Assembly: GCA_030142905.1 (NCBI GenBank)
Contig: JASJOG010000065.1
Coordinates: 866,501 to 930,500, forward strand
DNA: 64,000 nt
From: Heliopora coerulea
Lineage: Eukaryota; Cnidaria; Anthozoa; Scleralcyonacea; Helioporidae
Reading direction: 5' to 3'
Shown here: in pieces, positions 24,134 to 35,400 of the stretch
How the letters are laid out: every line of letters starts with the position of its first letter
How positions within the stretch are numbered: the first letter of the stretch is position 1
The notes under the pieces: generated by a model
What the model was told of the DNA's origin: nothing
The model's database searches: none
Seen by the model: only the letters and a program-made list of their open reading frames with translations
Made by a program: the position numbers and the translations under genes

Positions 24134-25130
24134 AGTACTCAGATTGGACCGAAGTCATAGAAGTGCAAAGTCCAACATTCGCTAATGACCAGTGTCTAGT
24201 TACGTGGTTCCGAAAATCTGGTACGTAGAAAACAAATTTGTGGATAGGCTAGGGGAAGAGACTTTCTCGTAGAACAACACAATGTCTACTCATCAGGTTA
24301 CGAACTCTTCCATTCATGTGCAACGTGCGTCGCTTAAGAAATCATTAGCTAAAAAATCTCCTTCAACTCCTTCCGTTGTAAATAAGCAGTATCATGCAAA
24401 TATCAACAGGTGTACAGTTAAAATGTCTAAAAAGGTCAAGGAAACGCGAGTCTTTTCCCTTGCAGGCCTTCTTGACTATTTATGGTTGAATTCACCACCT
24501 AACACAGAACGTGTAAAATTGATGTTGGTGTTCATATTTACAACTTAGTGGGTTTGGTAAAAGTAATAAGAACATTAGACCTTCGCTGCATTTACTTTAG
24601 CGCACTTAGTAATGCAATGGAACCCTCAGGTACGGTGATGGAAAAGAACTAATTTGCTTGCCTGAAAATTGCTTTTCTATTCTTTAGTGTTTTATCGAAA
24701 AATTGGGTTGATACCGAAATGTAGCTGTTAAAAGTTTCAGCGATGAAAGTGTGTGTATGAACTCATTAACATTTGCTGTTGTTCAATTAATCCTAATTCG
24801 GCAGAGTAATAACACACATTTTAGCATTGTTGAAATCTCGTTCTCAAACTGATTGAATAACTGATAAAGAAATCAATATAAGGTTACAACCGGTGTCAAA
24901 TATGGTTTTGAATGGTATGAGCATATTTAACTTCCTGAAGCTTTTTGACAGGAATTTTTTTCCGAACTTTTTTTTCATGTCCACATAGAAATAATTATCA
25001 CTAGGCCATTTTAAATCATTTCTTCCCTAACTGACTTGTTAAGTAAGGTCTCAACGTAGAAGACTTTCAGGCTTTCGTTCCTAACGTTGCCCATTCATGT
25101 CGTCAAAATCTATCGTTCTTGGTTTCTTTA
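24134..25130. other. No gene seen
   Basis: An 88-codon plus-strand frame (24282-24548) is Lys/Ser-rich without a recognisable domain or splice context. No repeats with clear ends were identified. Confidence 0.45.
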
Positions 25131-25132
25131 TA

Positions 25133-26056
25133 CAGTGGAACCCGGTTAATACGGACACCATCGGAACAAGACGAAGTGTCCGTATTAACCGGGTGTCCGT
25201 ATAAACCGGGTTGGTCAATTTACGTCACGTAAATAGTATATAGGTTTCAATGCGTGGAAACGATATTAGGTACAGTGTTGTATAGTAAAACTTACAAATA
25301 AACATTATCCGAAGCAAAAAGCAAACCTAGGCGTGACAAAGATGATGAAAAAGCCGCTTCAAAGAAGCAGAAATCGCGCTAAATAATTCTAAACAGAAGG
25401 GAGCTGAACTTTACGAAAGCATCAAACAATAGCGATGTGCTTATTTTTAGCGGAAACGCTCAGCGATCTGTCGACAAGTTGAGCGTGAAAGGCTATGTAT
25501 TAATTTACTCTCGATTCCAGGATGCTTTTCAAACACTTGTTCGTAGTTTGGGAAAGTACAAGACAACATTCAGATGTACGTGGCAACATTCCCACGGTTG
25601 GTAGCGGAAGTTGTTTGGCAGTTCACAATGTTTTTCTGAATTAAGCCTTTGATTGGTCAGTTTATTTCAGTAGCCAATCAGGTGCGTAGTTTTAAATAAC
25701 ATACTCGAACTTCGAAACCATTCGGAACAAACTTGGGAACGAATTTCGCAATTTACAAATGAACTTTCTCAAGGTCAGACCAACATTTGAATCGGAAATC
25801 GTAAAACAAGCTGGAATCGAGAGTAAAAAGCGATCAATTTACACATTATCGTTGTCTTGAGGGAATAATGTGTCCGTTTTAACCAGGTAGACTTTGAATG
25901 AAAATGGGGTATTTGGGACAGGAAAGAGTGTCCGTTTTCCGAATTATCCGGTGTCCGTATTAAACAGGTATATTTTAAAGGCATTTGTGTAAGCTGCGGC
26001 CGCGACAAAACAACATGTCCGTAATAACCGGGTGTCCGTACGGCCGGGCTCCACTG
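25133..26056. mobile_element. Pogo/Tigger-like non-autonomous element with TA target
   Basis: The left end CAGTGGAACCCGGTTAATAC and the inverted right end CAGTGGAGCCCGGCCGTAC are followed by GGACACC in both. Each end abuts TA (25131-25132; 26057-26058), the Tc1/mariner-superfamily target. Ends of this form (CAGT-GAACC-CG-TTAA-CGGACA) are typical of pogo-type elements. The unit TGTCCGTATTAACCGGGTG is repeated at both sub-ends (25176-25215 and 25868-26045). No transposase frame survives in the 924 bp. Confidence 0.85.
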
Positions 26057-26117
26057 TAATCACAAAATACCGGGGGAAAACTGACGATAATAAACCTTCC
26101 TCTATAATGGGTGCTGA

Positions 26118-26123
26118 TTTATT
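26118..26123 (-). promoter_or_regulatory. Candidate poly(A) signal AATAAA of CLPP
   Basis: TTTATT on the plus strand lies about 185 bases downstream of the CLPP stop codon, which gives a plausible short 3' UTR. Confidence 0.4.
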
Positions 26124-26305
26124 ATGTTAAGTAAATCAGCATATAAATTATAAAAATACATTAGCATTACATGTAATTAGAGTATGAAGTTCAATCCCCA
26201 CGCACCATTCCGAATAAGAACTACAATGATAAAAATTTGGCCGACAATAAGAATTAAAAGAGTTAGATTTACGATTTGTTGTGGAGAATTAACTTCACCG
26301 GAATA

Positions 26306-26436
26306 CTATGTTGAATCTTTTTCTTCTCCTCTTTTAGACGTATCGTCGTTCGGTGGATGTGAGAGTACACGATCAATAAGTCCAAATTCCTTGGCTTCTT
26401 CGGGTGATAAAAAGTTATCTCTTTCAAGGGCTTCCT
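26306..26436 (-). CDS. CLPP: CLPP coding exon 7 (catalytic Asp, C-terminus)
   Basis: Residues 207-249: [20 protein letters not shown], then IDRVLSHPP and an acidic/basic tail KRGEEKDST. It carries catalytic Asp213. The acceptor is CTTTTTCAG. The stop is at 26306-26308. Confidence 0.96.
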
Positions 26437-29400
26437 CTGAAAAAGCAGTAAAAATTAAAGATCGTACCCATAAAAATGTAATTCGCAAAAAAAAATGTAG
26501 CGAAAACTGGCTGTGACCAAAGCCGTACCAAGACGGTAGTTCACCAGAGGCAAATGACCGGTTTTATTCATACATCTGCTGAATACAATTACCAGAAATG
26601 CTTTTGGAAGTCTTGTTTGTATTGTTATTCGGAGCAATTGCCTTTCGATTCGCTTTGGGAATTTACTATTTGTACGAAAATAATCCCCGCAAAGTATTCT
26701 CGTAGTTGTATTCAGCTGACGTAATAAGGGGAACCGGCTACTCTATTGAAGGTGCCCCTTCGGCCTTTTTTGACACACCTCAAGCTACTCATATCACAAT
26801 AAGTGTATACCAGTGCTATCGGTGTACAACTAAACGAGGTAGTTCGATAGACAGAAGTGTTCTTTGTGCTTCTTATATTCTGTTACTTAAAATCTATTGG
26901 AAAATTTAAAGAGTGTTCCCACACCTTACTAGTTGCAAAGTTGTCGATTAACGATGAGAGGTCGATATATTAATTTAACATTTTGCTGAGCTTTGCAAAA
27001 TATTTTCAAATCTAAAAAATGGCCAAAAAAGTCGAGTTTTTGTTTCAGAAAATGTCGTCCCATAAAATGTCGCACCCGAGGCAAGCGCCCTAGTGGACTC
27101 CCCCTTGGTAAGGTACTGGCTGTGACCTAGCATTAGTAAATAGTTATTTGCCGAAGGCGAAGTGAATGTCACTTTTCCTTTTAATCCACTTAAGAAAAAA
27201 TATCATCGAGTTGTTTTAGTGTAGTAAATTGTTTTACACATAACTATATATTTTGCTTTTAGGCGAAAAATGAATACTAATGCCCAACATATAACGCGGA
27301 ATAAAGCCATAGCAATTGGTAATTTAAGGCATAATTTATTGAACAAGCAACTAACGTTTCGTCGCGACACTCGACATCATCAGAGTGACAAAGAGTTAAT
27401 TTACATTTGATCTGTAAGTGACAGGAAGGGTTATATTACAAACTGTAAGGTTGATTAGTGACGTAAGTAAAGGAAGGAAAGGTAGCGACACATTAGATTT
27501 TTTGTTCCATCCTATCTTCGTCCCTAACGAATTTAACAGCCTTTACATTTTCACCTGTTTTTCTCCTATTTCACAAGTCCTATCCCAATTGTTTTCGTTT
27601 TGTTAGCTTTATGAGTTTACTTTTCACGTTTTTAATTTTTTTGTGTCTTTTGGTAAGAACTGTCGAACTCTGTCACGGCTTATAATTATAGTAGTGCGAT
27701 TTAAGGGCAGCGAAGGCAAACAAACGGGTAAAGAGTAAATCGTTCCGTCAATTTTGTTTAAAAGGCAAACGATGCTGGCAAAACGTTGTACAAAAAAATT
27801 ACCAATTGTTTTGGCGGATTTTCCTGTATGCACCGAATATATTTCATTGACCATTCTCTTTAATTTCAAGATTTCCTGAGCTTGGATTGCTATGTCAGTG
27901 GCTTGTCCCTAAAATAAGAAGCAACGTAAATGTCATTCACAGAAAATCCTCACTGAACTCCTCTATTTTAACATGCAAGATTTCAACAGCACTGTATCTG
28001 GAAAATTTTATGGAGAGATTACAATTAAAGAACAAAGTGATGAACCGATTACCAGTCCCTGTGCAGTTTCGCAGGGCTGTGAGGATTGCAAAAGGGCAAA
28101 CAACATTACGAAGATTTAACAGAAATGACTCGTAGTTATCCTTTAAATAATTTGAGACATCACGAAAATTCGATATTGCTGAGCACAAACGACGTCCTGA
28201 TTCACGTTTGTTCGTATAGAGCGTGCTCTCACAAAGTTGAAGCAAGGGTAACTTTATTTCAACCTGAACTCAACTCAACTCTATTAGTTCAATGCAAAAC
28301 CTCTCTCTCTATATAGTGCTTGTCCGTTCACGTGAATAACTGATGATACAACAGAAAGGCCTTTCACCTATAATCAATACTTACATTGGACCTACTGGAA
28401 AACTACACACAAGTATTTTTACTGAAGACTATGCTCCCGTTCACACTATAGTATAACTACATGCATCGTACCTATACCTGATCAACCACAGTAATTTTAC
28501 CATAACTTTACATTGAAAAGTACGACTGCTAATTGATTGCATTGCCGTGAAAATCTGGCGCATGTACAGTATCACATTTCATAACTACACAATCTGTTAC
28601 ACGTATTTCGCATTAATTCTTGCTTTCAAACAAACGTGGTTTGTTTCGTCAAGAACTCGTTAGAAAGCAAGGTTATAGATGGCTCGCTGTTCATAGGAAT
28701 GTAGTCATCTGAACCATATCCACAATAGTACACGGCTCACTGGAAGACCATTTGTGAAAATGTGACCCTGCATTTAAATAAAGATGATCCATACACCCAC
28801 CCACCCACCCATCTATCCATCCACCCATCCATCCACTCACCCGCTCATCCACCCATCCATCCAACACAAACCCTAATGCAATAATTATTACGCAATAATC
28901 CGCCAATTATCGATTATTTTATATTGGACGATTAATCAGCTTTACAAATTAGTTTCCGATTAATCGACCGATCTTTAAAATAACCCCTACAACTTACTGA
29001 TGCTCCACCATGAGGTTGGTGTACCATTATGCGTGAATGTGGCAGTGCATGACGCATTTGTTTGGCACCAGAAGCCAAAAGTAAAGATGCCATACTGCAA
29101 GCTTGACCAACGCACCAGGTTGATACAGGAGGTCGTATGTACTAGACACCAAAAATGAATATACAAGTAAACCAATCAAAAATTTATTTAAACATTTTTA
29201 AATCTGCAAAGGCTAAGACAGTTAAAGAAAGTTTTTCACGATAATCTGACATTGCCAAAGTCAACTCAAAAATGTTGACTCGAGCGGGATTCGAATTTGC
29301 ACCTTCGGGATACTGGTCCGCTGCTCTACCTGTTGATCTGTCGAGTTCACAGGGATTGTAGGCGAGTTTTTATCCAACTTAATGCACGAGATATTCTCGC

Positions 29401-32400
29401 GACAAGTTAAACTTCCCTCTAAACCCCGTGGACTCGATAGCTCAACAGGTAGAGCGGCGGACCGGTATCCCGAAGGTGCGAGTTCAAATTTCGCTTGGGT
29501 CAACATTTTTCAGTTGACTTTGGCAGTGTTAGATTATCATGAAAAACTTTCTGTTCATGTATCTCTGAGGACGATTCTGAAATAAGACAGTTAAAATGTT
29601 CATCAAAAACCAAACCGAAGGAAAATATCTGTTTTGTTATAACTTTTTTGACTCTTTCAACTTGTGTTTGTTTTGGTAATTAACATGATATTGAGGGTTT
29701 GATTACAAGGACCGCTCTACCCGCTAGCCAATTCGCGTTTGGCAAGTATTTTTCAAACATAGCGAATAAAAAAACCTAGTTTGACGAAGAATTTTGGCGA
29801 ATGATTATACTTTCGGAGTAAATGTGAAATTTAAAAATATTCCCTTTTTCGGAGTGGTTCATTCTCTCACAATTTCACTTTCTTGTTTTTATTTCGAAAG
29901 ATCCAAAGGAAAATTTTTTTATTGATAGGATTGCTTTTTAGGGTAGCTTGGTTAAATTCTAATGCAGTATTATGTCTTCTGTTCGTGTTCGTTAGTCACT
30001 AATAATAACTACATTTCTTACCAATTTTTATTTTAAGTATTTTTATTCAGTGTTAGTGTATTACTGAGATCTTGGGCAAGCCCATTCTCCGGCCGACTTG
30101 GCCTTGGTACACTTGCACAGTTTACTATTGGCTAATAAAATTCTCAAATGGCTAATCCATTGACTAATACTTGTGGAAACTTAAATCTAGTCAAGGATCA
30201 CACTAAGAATTTCAGCCTGGGCTCACAAATAATTCTCTTTGAAAATTTTCTAGCAATTACAAGAACAAAATTACAACTCCGGCTGAAACGTATCCATTAA
30301 ATCAGCAGCTTTGAAAGTGAAAAACATAATACTGTTAAGAAATAAAACAGAGCATTCAGAACGTCCACTAAACAAGTCAAAAAAATACAGAAGTCATTTT
30401 TTACTTACAAAAGTGGAAGAAATGCCAAAGAAAGCGCTTCCTTCTCTAGTTTAGTTTAAAAGTTAATTTCTTTTTTTCTCATTTAAAACGTTTTTGGATT
30501 CTATATTTATTCCTCACAAATTTGAAACTAGTCAATTTAAATAGCTGTTTTGTACCTTTCGGAACGGAAAATGTTTTAATCAACAAAAAATTTGGACTTG
30601 ATATGCTCTTCATCTAAAGAAATCGTTCGCTATTTGGCGTGCTTCATTGACTTTATAGATGCACAAGGGAAGTTGGGATAGCACAAAAAAGCATAAGAGT
30701 TGCTGGAGGCAATAGCCGACAGTAACTCTAGATTTTTAAGTTATAACATAGAATTAGACACAAAACAACAGAAAGAAAGCTTTACTTCACTCATTAAAAG
30801 TTAATATCTCCTCAAGTAAGCCAAAAATTCGGAACATTTGTTTCGCCGCTAGGTCGGGTGATCCTCATGGTATCGGACTTTTTTGTCAATAATTATTCAC
30901 AAAGCGAGTTCAGTAACTTGACGTAATTCAATTTTTTTTGTTTCGAGATGTTTTCTCACGGTTTTTTCCTGGTCACCATCGAAAAATGGAGCACGCACGT
31001 CAGCCAATTAGATGAGGCGGTATACTGCATTTTATGTTATGGTAGTTTATTAAGAGCATGGCAATATTTAGCAGTTAGAACGTAAGACGAACCCTTGAAG
31101 CTGTTCGAACCGCTAAACATCGCCAAACTAGAAAAGCTTTCCTGCTATCTCTTTTCTCCATATGGAAATTACGTGATGATAACCTTTCTCCTGTTCTTTT
31201 GTACATCCTTAACCTTTTGCCGGCCGAAGCTCTTCTCTTGATGAGTAAAATCGTCTGGCGTTAGCCCAGCCAGGGTAAAACAATAGAAGTCTTATCGGAA
31301 CGGGAAAAGAGTTAAGTATAAGTACTTGTTTTTAATAATTTGATGTCGAGAACTTGTTGCGAATTGTGACAATCTATAAATGGATCACATCATATAAAAT
31401 GTTTTGCGCGATTTCATTCATTCGCGGTAGTGTATCATAAAATAAGTAAATAGAAATCCCCAAGTAATTTGTGCATCTCAGTCTTTCGAAACGGATCAAA
31501 TATATATGTAGATAACTATATACGTATATATAAAATTCATTAATAATTCATGAGGGAAATACAAAAGAAAATCATTACCGTGTCGGGTCTTTACAAAACA
31601 TAAATTTCAAAACTTTCTTCGGCAATTGGCGTATTAAGAGGTTCATTTTAGAAGACATCTAAAAAACTCGCAGTTCGTGCTTTATCGGATCTAAAACACT
31701 CGACTATCACCTAGTGTTTTAAATCCCGATAAAGCATTCCCGCTCGGTTTTTAAATATTACTTATATATATAGGTATTCTATCTGCTTTTGGGACTGATT
31801 GCATCATGAATAAATCTCTGAAAAATTTCTCTAGCGATTACATCAAGAAAATTCAACCCGGGAAAAAATTTATCCAGGCAAACAGCCTCTTCAAAAGTAA
31901 ACGTGCTCCAAAGGCTCATTTTCGATCAGAAACGGTGCATAATTTTGTAATCGAACGACAGATTGGACGCAGGAAAAAGCCGAGATTTGTAGTATTCTCA
32001 AAATCCATTTTATGATTACACGCGGTTTAGAAAGTATTCCGACTCGCCTGGAATCTGAACATCCCCCCCCACTACAAATAGTTGACAATCCCTTGTCAGC
32101 TCCGGATTTCAAAAAGTTCGTTTCATCTCACTTTACAAACTTAGAAATTTCCTTCTAAGGTACTTTTTACTGACATTGTAACTGACTTGTGCTAAGTATA
32201 GGATAAATACCGAGAACGGAGGTTTGAAGCCAGATACATCCCGAGGAGCTGAAGGCTCTGAGGAACGTACCTGGCTTCAAGCCGACGTTCGAGGTATTTA
32301 TCCGTCTTAAAACACAATTAGAGGAGGTTTCCTTCGAGAAATGTTAAGCGACATGATTCATTTTTGTTTCGGGAAGTAAAAAACATGTTTTCGGGATGTA

Positions 32401-35400
32401 CTTCTTCCTGGATTAATCGGAATATAAAATCCTCGAAAGAACAGAGAAAATCGACTTAATCGTGTTTTAAGCTGAAATAACAAAAGTAAATATGGCGTAC
32501 CTGCATTGTATCATATATTGCAAGACCAGCGGTAACTGTACCACCTGAAAGACATTTCGGAAGAGGCCCGGAGGTAATTACACTAAACTGGTGGATGTAC
32601 TAGATTGATGGCCGGTTCCCCTTATACACCTGCTGAATACAACTACCAGAATGCCTTTCGAAATCTTGTTTGTAATGTTAATCGGAACAGTTGTCTTTCC
32701 ATTCTCTTTGGGAATTCAATGTTTGCATCAAAATAGAAAAACAAAAAACTGCAAAGTGTTCTGGTAGTTGTATTCAGCTGACGTAATAAGGGGAATCGGC
32801 TATTGCGCTGAATGCTTAGTATGATAAATTGACCCTATTCTGCCTGGATGGGGCTGATTGCGCCCGCGCCGATTTTAACAACTCAAGGAACGGTCACCAA
32901 ATTTCGTGACTTTTTCCTCAAATTTATTAAGGAAAATTTCTATATTAAGAGAGCCTGCGGGTTAACATTGAAGTTTCCATGGCACCCATTTTTTGAGAGG
33001 CATATAATATTCTTAGATTTCCAAAGTTCCGTTTTATCTGCTTTATCTTGACTTTTCACAAACAAATTGTCAACCTTAGCTGACATTAACAAAAACGTGA
33101 TTTCAGATCAGGGCTCTCAGCCCCTCGGATGTATCTGGCCTAAAGCCTCTGTTTTCGGCATTTATCCTATACACGAAACCATGTTGTTGTGTTATCAATA
33201 AGACAGTTAAGAACCTTCAATATCGTGGGAATGGACGAACCAGAAGGAAAGTGTAATCTTGCTAGGAACATTAATGCCCAGCATACAGTTTTTAATAGAG
33301 ACCCATAATAATGGAGACATTATTAAAGAAGAAACGTAATTTTGATGATATATATTTTGGAAATGTGGGAGCTTGGAGATACACTGTATCTTGAAAGAAA
33401 GATGAACGTTCGTCAAGCTCTTTCCTCAGAAAAACGATTTCTGAGCCCCAGACGGGGATCGAACCCGCCACTTTCTGATGACCAGTGAGACGTTCTAACT
33501 ATTGAGCTACCAAGACTCAGATGATGAGCTAAGGTGTGAGTTCAACATATGTGCGACCTAAGCGGAAGCCACCATATGTTAATAATGTTATTACTAGGAA
33601 ATATGTTTTTGGAATTTTGAGAGCTTGGAGATATCTTGATATAGTAAGAAAATAATAGGCCAGCTCAAGGTGGAAACACATGAATAAATGAGGCAAATGG
33701 TAAATTTTTATAATGTTATTGATGAGGTGTATATTTTGGATTTAGCTTGACGAACGTTGATTTCTCCTTCAAAACTGTAATTTTTCCTGACGTTTCGTCG
33801 CTAGTCTTGCGACATTTTCAGAGAGTGTAAATAAATGAATAATCCTCACTCTCAAGATATCGCAAGCCCAGCGACGAAACCACTATAAAATTAAATTTCT
33901 TTTTTATTGATGCCTCCATTATTATAGTTCTATCAAAAACCTTATGCTGGGCATTAACTCGTTAAGGGGCAGGGCTCATCTCCTTGACGAGTAAAATCTT
34001 CTGGCGTTAGCTAGAGTAAAATCATCTGGCGTTAGCCAGAGTAAAATGATAGAGTGTACCCTTACCCCTTAATGGGTTAAGGAGATGGCTGTTAACTCAT
34101 TAAGGGCGGTGCTCACCCCCTTGACGAGTAAAGTCATGTGGCGTTAACCAGAGTAAAATGATAAAGTGTGCCGTTGCCCCTTAAGAGGCTAATATTCCTA
34201 GCAAGTTAAGAACCTAATCCTGAGTAATTTTGTGACATACACATCATGTCCTTTACCCTTACCACTGTGTCACTTCAAATTGGGCTTGAGATGTCTACAT
34301 ACAGACTGCAACTCATCGAACTCTATTCTCTACAAACGGAACACTAACTGGCGAATAAAATGTGAAGCCGAGATGGAATCCCAAGAAGGGCAATTTTGTA
34401 CGTCGTTCTTAGTCTTCCTAGGGTCTTTTTACGCTATTCTTATGTGATCTCTTTTAAAATGCAAACAAAACATGACTTCATAAAACAGAGACGGGACTAA
34501 GAATTTCAAATAATAATAATTATAATAATACGAAAAATCGACCCTAACATTTCGACAGGCTATAATAGCGTATAAATAGCGCGTGCACGAAGTTTTAACG
34601 GATTTGGGCCAATAGATACAACGTTATAAACTCTGAAACTTGTCAAATTTACCGTCCGCCATTAAATATCTGCCATCTTTGACCTTGGTCTGTTACGAGC
34701 GCTTGTGACGTCATAGTCTTAACCGAACACCTCGAAGGAAAGCAAACAACAAGAATAAACGGTTGCGTATCTCTTAGTATTATGTCTGTTTCGTCCGCAT
34801 ATAGCTGTTCTTCGGTTTCCTGGTCTGAAACAGAGTCTTCTTGTGGTTCGTCTGTATATCATACAGCGAATTCTGAAGAATCTGAATCAGAATTTCAACC
34901 GTACGACGACAACGTCGAGCCGCTAGCTTTGGCCGAAGAAATAGCACAATACGAAGAAACTCTGGCACGGGAAGAAGTGGAAAACGTCCTTCAGCATCGC
35001 TTTAACGCTAGTGTTGAGGTTGCTTCTTGGTGAGTACTTTCTATATAGTTTGCTGGTTGCCAATACAGTGCATTAGTGATTTTCACCGTACTTTTGTTTA
35101 CTGATTTACTATACAGTATATGTATGCACATCACTTTAAAGGTGTGAATGTGGCAACTGTAGTTTAGAGTTTATGGTCAAGCCTGAAGAATGTCGCTGTT
35201 GTATGGAGATAGAACAGTGTCGTCACAAAATGTTTGATCACGAAGATAGGGAAAGTCAGAAATGCATTATGGACCATCCAGGGTTTAACGACGTTTGTTT
35301 AAACGAATGGGTGCTCGAGACAACTTCCTTGGCTTTGAAGACAAAGGGCCGCCGCAACTACGCGTCAGTTACAACGGATTTTACTTGCTGCATTTCTCTT

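Larger units (their letters stand above)
29227..29582. mobile_element. tRNA-derived palindromic SINE, family B, with 13-bp target duplication
   Basis: A 356-bp insertion is flanked by perfect direct repeats TAAGACAGTTAAA (29214-29226; 29583-29595). Inside, two tRNA-like bodies face each other in inverted orientation (29277-29347 minus, 29431-29501 plus). The outer arms are also inverted: GTTTTTCACGATAATCTGAC against GATTATCATGAAAAAC. The whole insert can fold into one long hairpin. A second copy of almost identical length lies at 48685-49043. Confidence 0.88.

Noticed and set aside
26184..26516. Plus-strand 110-codon frame
   Set aside because: It is antisense to CLPP exon 7 and the flanking intron; no independent signal.
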